From positions 2,698-8,474 of the forward strand of contig METF01000169.1 of the NCBI GenBank assembly GCA_001771235.1: a stretch of 5,777 nt of DNA. Reading direction: 5' to 3'. The stretch is from Candidatus Zhuqueibacterota bacterium RBG_16_48_16 (GTDB taxonomy: Bacteria > Zhuqueibacterota > Zhuqueibacteria > Residuimicrobiales > Sediminimicrobiaceae). The notes under the pieces were generated by a model. That model had not been told where the DNA came from. It searched no databases and saw only the letters and a program-made list of their open reading frames with translations. Position 1 is the first letter of the stretch, and the number at the start of each line of letters is the position of its first letter. The translations under genes were made by a program, and so were the position numbers. This document shows positions 1 to 5,020 of the stretch, in pieces.

Positions 1-1257
1 ACAGCCACATGGAATTCTGTCGGCAGCGATACGGTGAGTGTCGCCGCCTCGCAAAAAACATGGGCGTCCGTGCCGTTTTCCGCTTATGCGGGTAGCGTTG
101 ACATCAAGGTTATCGTCGATCCGGATAACAAAACGGGGGACCCGAATGTAAACGATAATACCGCTCAATCCGCTGTGCAGGTGAATATGTTCAACTATCT
201 TCCGGCGCGGGGACTGCAAACGAACGACACCTTTGTCGATTCGATGATCATTGACAATACGTTAGGTGTGGCTTTTGAAAGCCGGCTAATGTCAACGCCC
301 GATGTTCTAAGCATACAACGTTTGGAAGGCATTGATATTTTCGAGCAGCCGGCCCTGCAGTCCGTGCAAGGATTGCCGGGTTACGAGATTTCTTTTGCTC
401 ATAATGGCAGCGGCCTCGAGAATCCCGTCCGTTTGAAATTGAATATTCCGGAGCTGCCGGACTCGCTGCTTTCGGACATTCTAGCGGAAATGAATTGGTT
501 CGTTTTCCAGCCTCGAATGAAAAAATGGCTCAAGCTGCCCACGACGATTCACGGCGGAGCCATCGAATGTTCCGTCCGGCAATTAGGACGATTTGCGGTG
601 CTGCGCGGAACGGATGATGTTCTGCCAGGAATAGAAGTCTCCGTCGACGGCCAGCAGCATGTCCAGGGAACATTTGTCACGCCAAAACCGCAAATAACCA
701 TTTCGTTCCAGGATGCCAACGGCATTGATTTTCTTTCGGCAAAATCCTGGGTGTCGCTGGACGGGCGGATGCTGCAAAAAGATGAGCTGTCTTTGCCGGA
801 TTCGGTCAGCAACAGCAATTTGATCGTCCTGGACTATAAACCCGAGCTTTCCGCGGGCCAGCACGCCCTGCAGATGCAGACGGCGGATTGTTTTGGCAAC
901 GTCAGCGCGGTGAATGAGATACAGTTCGTCGTCTCAGAAGAGTTCGACGTCAAGGTGCTCGGAAACTATCCCAATCCATTTCGCAAAGAAACGACTTTTG
1001 CATACCTGCTCACTCGCTCCTCGGATTACCTGGCTATAAAAATATACTCGGCATCCGGACGGCTCATCCGCACAATCGATCCCCGGCTCGCCAATGAGGA
1101 TCCGAATCCATCGGGTGTGGACTATCACGAGGCAGTATGGGACGGCAAAGACGACAACGGAGATGACATCGCCAATGGCGTTTATTTTTTCAAGTTCATT
1201 GCGGAATCTTCCGGCAAACGCAAAGAAATCACCGGCAAGCTGGCGAAACTGAAATGA
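1..1257 (+). CDS. C-terminal part of a large secreted protein with CARDB-like region and T9SS type A/FlgD-Ig-like sorting domain (5' truncated)
   Basis: The frame is open from the first base, so the true start lies upstream; the GTG at 34 is an internal valine codon. 418 residues are visible. Residues ~1-60 resemble a CARDB-type adhesion fold (alternating beta pattern, Asp/Asn-rich loop ending in DNTAQSAVQV). Residues ~61-310 are beta-rich with no catalytic motif I recognise. Residues ~316-418 are a FlgD-Ig-like / Por secretion C-terminal sorting domain: NYPNPF (322-327), WDGKDDNG (380-387), NGVYFFK (392-398) and a lysine-rich end. In that family the domain directs proteins through the T9SS across the outer membrane. 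Large C25 (gingipain-like) peptidases of related bacteria have this tail layout, and a PorV-like gene follows, so a PorU/C25-like protein is a reasonable guess; the catalytic part is outside the window. It could equally be another secreted protein. The sorting-domain call is firm, the enzyme identity is not. Confidence 0.85.
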   Translation, partial: TATWNSVGSDTVSVAASQKTWASVPFSAYAGSVDIKVIVDPDNKTGDPNVNDNTAQSAVQVNMFNYLPARGLQTNDTFVDSMIIDNTLGVAFESRLMSTPDVLSIQRLEGIDIFEQPALQSVQGLPGYEISFAHNGSGLENPVRLKLNIPELPDSLLSDILAEMNWFVFQPRMKKWLKLPTTIHGGAIECSVRQLGRFAVLRGTDDVLPGIEVSVDGQQHVQGTFVTPKPQITISFQDANGIDFLSAKSWVSLDGRMLQKDELSLPDSVSNSNLIVLDYKPELSAGQHALQMQTADCFGNVSAVNEIQFVVSEEFDVKVLGNYPNPFRKETTFAYLLTRSSDYLAIKIYSASGRLIRTIDPRLANEDPNPSGVDYHEAVWDGKDDNGDDIANGVYFFKFIAESSGKRKEITGKLAKLK

Positions 1258-1382
1258 ACGACTCTGCAGCAATTTACCAACAGCTTGTCTCAAAAGAAAT
1301 GTATTAGATTTTGGTCATTTATTATGCTACTACTTTTCACATTCTAAATTGAGGAGTTATCAAAAACCTTATTTTTGTGCTA

Positions 1383-1491
1383 AACCTTAGTAGCAATCAA
1401 GATGAAGCAAAATCCTACCTTATTACCTTATTTGTTGAGAATGCGGTAATAAGGTTAACATATTAAGGATGACTATTTTTCTACTAAGGTT
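1383..1491. repeat. Nested double inverted repeat (possible structured RNA or MITE-like element)
   Basis: An outer perfect 11-bp inverted repeat pairs AACCTTAGTAG (1383-1393) with CTACTAAGGTT (1481-1491). Inside it a second perfect 11-bp repeat pairs ACCTTATTACC (1417-1427) with GGTAATAAGGT (1445-1455), separated by 17 nt. A short ATCCT (1412-1416)/AGGAT (1466-1470) pairing lies between the two. The left inner arm is also part of a tandem duplication, ACCTTATT twice (1417-1432), so the inner hairpin can form in two registers. No target-site duplication is visible at the ends, and there is no T-run that would make it a terminator. Confidence 0.7.
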
Positions 1492-1584
1492 GGAAATATT
1501 GAAAAAGTTAGATTAATCGTAACCAGTCATGTCACAGGGATATGTTGTTTTGAATTTTATTGAGGGTAACAAGTTCACAAAGAT

Positions 1585-1692
1585 TTACCGGATTAATCTT
1601 TTGGTGCAATTGCTGTTTCGTTTGTAGTTCAGCCTTTAGGCTGCTCAGCAAGCTAAAGCTTGAACTACGAACTAAAAAATCGAGGCCGGTAA
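1585..1692. repeat. Wider inverted repeat enclosing the 1620-1672 palindrome
   Basis: TTACCGG (1585-1591) is the exact reverse complement of CCGGTAA (1686-1692). Pairing can continue imperfectly inward through the T-rich and A-rich stretches at about 1594-1603 and 1673-1682. It brackets the long palindrome 1620-1672, so the whole block could fold as one long arm. A related CGGTAA at 1722-1727 gives a second possible partner. Confidence 0.45.
1620..1672. repeat. Long imperfect palindrome, REP-like, with a perfect small palindrome in each arm
   Basis: The two halves are near reverse complements. The outer part pairs GTTTGTAGTTCA (1620-1631) with TGAACTACGAAC (1661-1672), with only one G-T wobble. 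Each arm holds its own hairpin: AGCCTTTAGGCT (1631-1642) and AAGCTAAAGCTT (1650-1661). The element can therefore form one long stem or two short hairpins on a basal stem. Such compact palindromes are typical of dispersed extragenic repeats, but copy number cannot be judged from one window. Confidence 0.7.
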
Positions 1693-1734
1693 TTTTTGTT
1701 ATGTTTTAGGTATCCTGTGATCGGTAACAAAAAT
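1692..1734 (+). repeat. 10-bp hairpin in the leader of the PorV-like gene
   Basis: ATTTTTGTTA (1692-1701) and TAACAAAAAT (1725-1734) are perfect reverse complements around a 23-nt loop. The left arm adjoins CCGGTAA (1686-1692), so this hairpin competes with the wider repeat 1585-1692. It ends about 60 nt before the start codon of the following gene. It has no T-run and is not a standard terminator. Confidence 0.5.
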
Positions 1735-1783
1735 CTCTCATCTATGGCAAACTTTCGCTGTAGTACTAGTATAAAAAATTTGT

Positions 1784-1788
1784 GAGGA
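1784..1788 (+). promoter_or_regulatory. Shine-Dalgarno GAGGA supporting a TTG start at 1794
   Basis: GAGGA lies 5 nt before TTG 1794. The alternative in-frame GTG at 1782 overlaps this site and has only AT-rich sequence (actagtataaaaaatt) in front of it, so the TTG start is preferred. Confidence 0.55.
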
Positions 1789-1793
1789 ACTAC

Positions 1794-2819
1794 TTGTCCC
1801 AAAACAGGTGTAAATATTTTTTCTTTTTGTTTTTCTTCTTAGCCGTGATGTTCTCATCGGCTCGGGCGGCGGAAAAATACGCCGGCTCTTCTATGGAGCT
1901 GGGTATTGGCGCCCGATCTCTGGCGATTGGCGGTGCGGCAGCCGGGCTGTTCGGTTCGGCAGAAGGTTTTGTCTATAATCCCGCTTCTCTTGGCTTGCTC
2001 AAGAGGCCGGTCATCGGTCTGATGCACGCCCCCACCTTCGGCAGCTTGAAAAATCCCATGGCCAACTATAACTGGGCCGGATTTGCCATGCCACTGCCCG
2101 GCGGTGCCGCCGTGTCGGTAAACTGGACTCGATTTGTCGTGGATGACATCCCCAGGTATCCCGAGCTGAACGGTGAATCGTATGCGGATCGCTACGGCAA
2201 TCTCAGCTTGCGGCCGGACGGCTCGCCAACCGGCTACTTTCGCGACAAAGAGGATGTCTATTATTTTTCATTTTCAAAAGTGTTCACCGCCAATGTGCCT
2301 TTGGGCTGGCTGTTTATCGACCTGCCCGTTGAAATCCCGTTTGGCGTAAATCTCAAAATTTTGCGGCAATCTCTGCACACCGCCAGCGCATCCGGCACGG
2401 GACTGGACCTGGGTGCGATGTTCAAAACCAATGTGGGAGAATTCCTGGGTTCCCGGTCTTATGGCGACATGGCCATCGGTTTTTCCGTTCTCGATGTGAC
2501 CAGAACATCCATCGTCTGGAGCACCCGGCAGGAAGATCGCGTCGACGAAAGCTATTTGCTGGGTCTAAGCTATGAGCATCACCTGGGATTAAAAGATGCC
2601 TTTTTACGATTTTTTTGGACAAGTCATAAAAAGTATGAAACCCGGCAGCTCTTCGGAGCGGAGGTCGATTTGCACTATCTGGCACTCAGGGTCGGGCATA
2701 ACCAGGGCGGCTTGACGGCCGGGGCCGGAATTCGCTTATGGCGATTTATAATCGATTATGCGTTCGTCTCCCTGGATTTCGATAACGCCCACAGGCTGAG
2801 CACGTCCATTCGACTTTAA
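1794..2819 (+). CDS. PorV/PorQ-family outer-membrane beta-barrel protein (T9SS-type)
   Basis: 341 residues from the TTG start (345 if GTG 1782 is used). The N-terminus is a signal peptide: a short basic region, a Phe/Leu-rich core and a probable cleavage in SSARAAEKY. The mature protein opens with the family signature GARSLAIGGA followed about 13 residues later by YNPASLG, typical of PorV/PorQ/UPF0164-like FadL-type barrels. The rest alternates polar and hydrophobic residues in many predicted beta-strands and ends in a strand (HRLSTSIRL). In Bacteroidetes PorV is the outer-membrane shuttle that binds T9SS cargo leaving the translocon and hands it to the PorU sortase. The gene follows a protein with a T9SS-like sorting domain and is 18 bp from a lipoprotein gene, which fits a secretion or surface-assembly role. 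Family membership is well supported; an exact PorV function is inferred. PorQ or a generic UPF0164 protein are alternatives. Confidence 0.8.
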   Translation: MSQNRCKYFFFLFFFLAVMFSSARAAEKYAGSSMELGIGARSLAIGGAAAGLFGSAEGFVYNPASLGLLKRPVIGLMHAPTFGSLKNPMANYNWAGFAMPLPGGAAVSVNWTRFVVDDIPRYPELNGESYADRYGNLSLRPDGSPTGYFRDKEDVYYFSFSKVFTANVPLGWLFIDLPVEIPFGVNLKILRQSLHTASASGTGLDLGAMFKTNVGEFLGSRSYGDMAIGFSVLDVTRTSIVWSTRQEDRVDESYLLGLSYEHHLGLKDAFLRFFWTSHKKYETRQLFGAEVDLHYLALRVGHNQGGLTAGAGIRLWRFIIDYAFVSLDFDNAHRLSTSIRL

Positions 2820-2827
2820 ACCTCAAA

Positions 2828-2833
2828 AAGGTG
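2828..2833 (+). promoter_or_regulatory. Ribosome binding site (AAGGTG) of the lipoprotein gene
   Basis: AAGGTGGG lies between the PorV-like stop codon and the lipoprotein start. It is 4 nt from ATG 2838 and 10 nt from a second in-frame ATG at 2844. The second may be the one used, giving MKTIFF...; the difference is two residues. Confidence 0.55.
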
Positions 2834-2837
2834 GGAC

Positions 2838-3554
2838 ATGAAGATGAAGACAATTTTCTTCTCTTTACTGCTGGCAGCATTCTGCCTGCTGGCCTGTTCC
2901 GATAATTCGAGCGGGCCGGAGGTGCTGCTGCCTGTGCCGAAAATATTTCCGAATCCGCCTGATATGTCGGAGCAGGAAAGAGGCATCGATGCGATTGAAG
3001 ATATGGATGCATTCATCATCGAATGGCAGCCCGACGAGCAATACGAGGGATTCGAGCTGTACCGGCGTGCGGAGAATGAGGAAAAGTATCAATTGGTTAA
3101 AACAATTGGCAAACAGGACAGTTTTTTTGTCGATGTGGTTGCCGACTCGAATGTGCAGCTCAACATGCGATATTACTACTATATTCGAGGTTTTGATGAA
3201 AAGAAACACAAAAGCGAGCCGTCCGATACGGTAGACTATAAATTGTTGCCCAAGGCGATGAGCCTTTCCGAATCCATGGCCGAGAAGCTGATGTTTCATT
3301 GGAGCGTTCCGGATTTCTCGTTCGAATCCTATGTTTTGAAACTATACGACATTACCGCCGAGGAATATATATGGATCATGCGGGTTTATACAAGCTATCA
3401 AGGCACCGATGAGAGTGTCGGTTTTAATACCGATGGCAATGCGAAAATCTCTCAACTGACCCGAAATCAACACTACCGCTGGCGGATCGATGTGGTCGGA
3501 CCATCGCCCAATTCCGGAAGCGAGTCCAACTGGAAATATTTTATTAAGCAATGA
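2838..3554 (+). CDS. Lipoprotein with two fibronectin type III-like domains
   Basis: 238 residues. The N-terminus is a lipoprotein signal: basic MKMK, a hydrophobic core and the lipobox LLAC with Cys20 as lipidation site, followed by SDNSSG. Two beta-sandwich units follow. Residues ~36-138 contain IEW (61-63), YEGFELYRR (69-77) and RYYYYIRGFD (111-120). Residues ~139-236 contain FHW (153-155), YVLKLYD (165-171) and LTRNQHYRWRIDVV (197-210). The tryptophan in the B strand and the L-x5-Y-x-W pattern are usual for fibronectin III. No enzyme motif is present. The gene starts 18 bp after the PorV-like gene, so the two are very likely co-transcribed, and the product could be an envelope-anchored partner of that barrel or of its cargo. 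That partnership is inference; the family has no specific function I can name. Confidence 0.75.
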   Translation: MKMKTIFFSLLLAAFCLLACSDNSSGPEVLLPVPKIFPNPPDMSEQERGIDAIEDMDAFIIEWQPDEQYEGFELYRRAENEEKYQLVKTIGKQDSFFVDVVADSNVQLNMRYYYYIRGFDEKKHKSEPSDTVDYKLLPKAMSLSESMAEKLMFHWSVPDFSFESYVLKLYDITAEEYIWIMRVYTSYQGTDESVGFNTDGNAKISQLTRNQHYRWRIDVVGPSPNSGSESNWKYFIKQ

Positions 3555-3567
3555 AAGACAAAAAGAT

Positions 3568-3595
3568 TTGACTTGACTATTTTTACAAATATATT
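3568..3595 (+). promoter_or_regulatory. Sigma70-like promoter of the outer-membrane barrel gene
   Basis: TTGACT (3568-3573) and TATATT (3590-3595) are separated by 16 nt, close to the -35/-10 consensus. A second overlapping TTGACT (3573-3578) makes a tandem TTGACTTGACT, but its spacing to the -10 (11 nt) is too short to function with the same box. The expected transcription start would be near 3602, about 44 nt before the ATG. Confidence 0.6.
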
Positions 3596-3633
3596 AGATT
3601 TAACCCATTGTATTTAATTTTTATTTTTTGTTT

Positions 3634-3639
3634 GGAGGT
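3634..3639 (+). promoter_or_regulatory. Strong Shine-Dalgarno GGAGGT fixing the start at ATG 3646
   Basis: GGAGGT lies 6 nt before ATG 3646. A longer reading from TTG 3628 would translate through this site and add six residues ahead of a textbook signal peptide, so it is rejected. Confidence 0.85.
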
Positions 3640-3645
3640 TGGGCA

Positions 3646-4806
3646 ATGAAAAGTTTCAAGGCAATGTTGGTTTTGGCACTTGTGTTTTTTGTATTCAGCA
3701 GCTCATATGCCATTGTGACTAATGGTGGGAAAGGCCTTCCGCATACAAAGTCCGCCTGGGTGCAGGAGCGCGGCAGGCTGACTTTTTTATCCCAAACACG
3801 TTTTTGGGGCAAGGTCGGACAGTTTCCGGCGTCAGCGGCTGAGCTTCAGACCGCCTATACCATTTGGGATGTACAAGGACTTGTCAGCCTCAATTATGGT
3901 ATGGGGCCACATTTCGAACTAACCATCACACCTCTTTTCTACCAGGACGTTCACCAGGGCGAGTCGGAAGAATACCCGTGGGACACGTTCATCGGCTTGA
4001 AAATTGGCTCTTTCGGTCCCAAAGCCAGCTCGCTGACCTATGGTTTGGAATTGAATACCCGCTTCCCTACCGGTGAGCGGCACAATGTGCTTTTCGAAGA
4101 TTATACCGCCGGCAGAGTGGAATGGGGCTTTACCGGATTGGCCAGCTACGCTTACGATCCTCTTTACCCGGAAGATTCGTTTAACCTGCATGCCAACCTC
4201 GGCTACCTGCATCACAATGATGTGGGTCAGGAACTGGTGCCAAGAGATTTGGTTGAACAACAATACCTGAATGAAGTCGAGGTGCTGCATCCCAGCCAGG
4301 AGCTGCTTTATGCCATCGGTTTTACCATCCCTTCCGAAAGTTTTGATTATGGGATAGAGATGTTTGGCAATGCCTGGCTGCAAAAACCGCCGCTGACCGC
4401 TGCCAGCCGCGAGAGCTATCTCTACCTGAATGCCAGCGTGAAATACAAACCTTACCGCTGGTTCGATTTCATCGTTTCCGGCGAGTACCGTTTGACGGCT
4501 GATAAAGACGAAACCGTCGGCCCGAGAGCGGCGATTGAAGGCATGCCGAACTACAATACCTGGCGAATCAATGTCGGCGCCAAAATGACCCTGCTGCCAA
4601 CGTCGGTCTTTCGCACTTCCGAGCGCGACATCCTGATGCAAAAGGCCCAGAGCCGGCGCGAGTTGTTCGAGCAAATCGTCCGCGAGCGCCGCGAAACCGA
4701 ATCGGCTGAGGAGGAGCTGGAGAGGATAAAAGAAGAACGCCGCAAGGCCGAGCGCGAGCTGGAAAGACTGCGCCAGATATTGGAGGGGCAAAATCAGCAG
4801 CAATGA
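3646..4806 (+). CDS. Putative outer-membrane beta-barrel protein with C-terminal coiled coil
   Basis: 386 residues. Signal peptide at residues 1-22 (MKSFKAM, hydrophobic core, cleavage after SSSYA). Residues ~23-320 are rich in aromatic residues and alternating beta-strand patterns such as GLVSLNYGMGPHFELTITPL and YLYLNASVKYKPYRWFDFIV, as expected of an outer-membrane barrel. Residues ~324-386 are a highly charged helix (Glu/Arg/Lys with regularly spaced Leu/Ile), a probable coiled coil, ending in QNQQQ. With barrel ends normally facing the periplasm, the helix would project there. I do not recognise a named family; a porin- or transporter-like barrel is the closest general description. The gene has its own promoter and strong ribosome site, lies 91 bp after the lipoprotein gene and is followed by a terminator, so it can be expressed alone, though no terminator separates it from the upstream operon. 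A 299-codon minus-strand frame overlaps it but is judged a shadow. Confidence 0.75.
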   Translation: MKSFKAMLVLALVFFVFSSSYAIVTNGGKGLPHTKSAWVQERGRLTFLSQTRFWGKVGQFPASAAELQTAYTIWDVQGLVSLNYGMGPHFELTITPLFYQDVHQGESEEYPWDTFIGLKIGSFGPKASSLTYGLELNTRFPTGERHNVLFEDYTAGRVEWGFTGLASYAYDPLYPEDSFNLHANLGYLHHNDVGQELVPRDLVEQQYLNEVEVLHPSQELLYAIGFTIPSESFDYGIEMFGNAWLQKPPLTAASRESYLYLNASVKYKPYRWFDFIVSGEYRLTADKDETVGPRAAIEGMPNYNTWRINVGAKMTLLPTSVFRTSERDILMQKAQSRRELFEQIVRERRETESAEEELERIKEERRKAERELERLRQILEGQNQQQ

Positions 4807-4842
4807 TGGCCACATCAATTATTTTTATAAAGCTTGAATGTC

Positions 4843-4879
4843 AAAGCTCCATTTATTTTATTCGAATGGAGCTTTTTTT
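4843..4879 (+). terminator. Rho-independent terminator
   Basis: A perfect 11-bp stem pairs AAAGCTCCATT (4843-4853) with AATGGAGCTTT (4865-4875) around an 11-nt loop. It runs into a seven-T tract (4873-4879). It lies 37 nt after the stop codon of the barrel gene and separates that unit from murD. Confidence 0.9.
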
Positions 4880-4937
4880 ATATGGTTGATCTCAGGCTTT
4901 GATATTTTTGAATTTTCTAAAAGATCACAAAATTAAG

Positions 4938-5006
4938 CAGGATTCACAAGATAAAAATTCTATCGTGAGTTGATCCTGTCCATCCTTGTAAATCCCGTCA
5001 TCTTGT
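4938..5006. repeat. Inverted array of short ATCCTGT-like units upstream of murD (probable dispersed intergenic repeat)
   Basis: From 4973 the + strand carries back-to-back 8-10-nt variants: ATCCTGTCC, ATCCTTGTAA, ATCCCGTC, ATCTTGTC. The left side has the same motif in reverse: CAGGATTCACAAGAT (4938-4952). The left arm matches the reverse complement of 4982-4997 at 13 of 15 positions with one bulge, and ACAAGAT (4946-4952) also pairs exactly with ATCTTGT (5000-5006). The centre (4953-4972) is unrelated. From general knowledge, arrays of this ATCCTGT/GGATTTACA type recur between genes in many bacterial genomes, but their number here cannot be seen from one window. Confidence 0.6.
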
Positions 5007-5020
5007 CATTTTTACTTTTT

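Larger units (their letters stand above)
1258..1781. other. 524-bp AT-rich intergenic region, no gene, several inverted repeats
   Basis: No reading frame here has a plausible start, ribosome site and protein-like composition. The sequence is clearly richer in A/T than the flanking genes. 1258-1365 shows no structure that I can see, and no intrinsic terminator follows the upstream gene. From 1366 on the spacer is dense in inverted repeats, listed separately. The 8-bp palindrome GATTAATC occurs twice (1511-1518 and 1591-1598). Just before the next gene there is a TAGTACTA palindrome (1761-1768) and a TATAAA (1770-1775) that could be a -10 box, but I see no convincing -35 at the right distance. 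The region probably holds the promoter and leader of the PorV-like gene. Confidence 0.7.

Noticed and set aside
34..36. GTG as start of the first coding region
   Set aside because: The frame is open back to base 1, the residues before it continue the same beta-rich domain, and no ribosome site precedes it; it is an internal codon of a gene that begins upstream.
1383..1491. CRISPR array or intrinsic terminator in the spacer repeats
   Set aside because: The repeats are inverted and nested, not regularly spaced direct repeats with unique spacers, and no T-run follows either stem.
1692..1734. Terminator of the first gene
   Set aside because: The stem is A/T-rich, the loop is 23 nt, no T-tract follows and it lies more than 430 nt after the stop codon.
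1258..1781. tRNA or known riboswitch in the long spacer
   Set aside because: No cloverleaf with a TTCGA-type T-arm and no conserved riboswitch core is visible; the inverted repeats do not match a family I know.
2865..3299. 144-codon minus-strand frame across the lipoprotein gene
   Set aside because: Antisense to a well supported lipoprotein, no ribosome site and no protein-like features.
3628..3645. TTG 3628 as start of the barrel gene
   Set aside because: Those codons contain the GGAGGT ribosome site for ATG 3646, and the shorter product begins with a regular signal peptide.
3919..4818. 299-codon open frame on the minus strand
   Set aside because: It lies antisense to the barrel/coiled-coil gene, which has a signal peptide, strong ribosome site, promoter and terminator. 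The antisense product shows no recognisable domain and its length is explained by the codon bias of the + strand gene.
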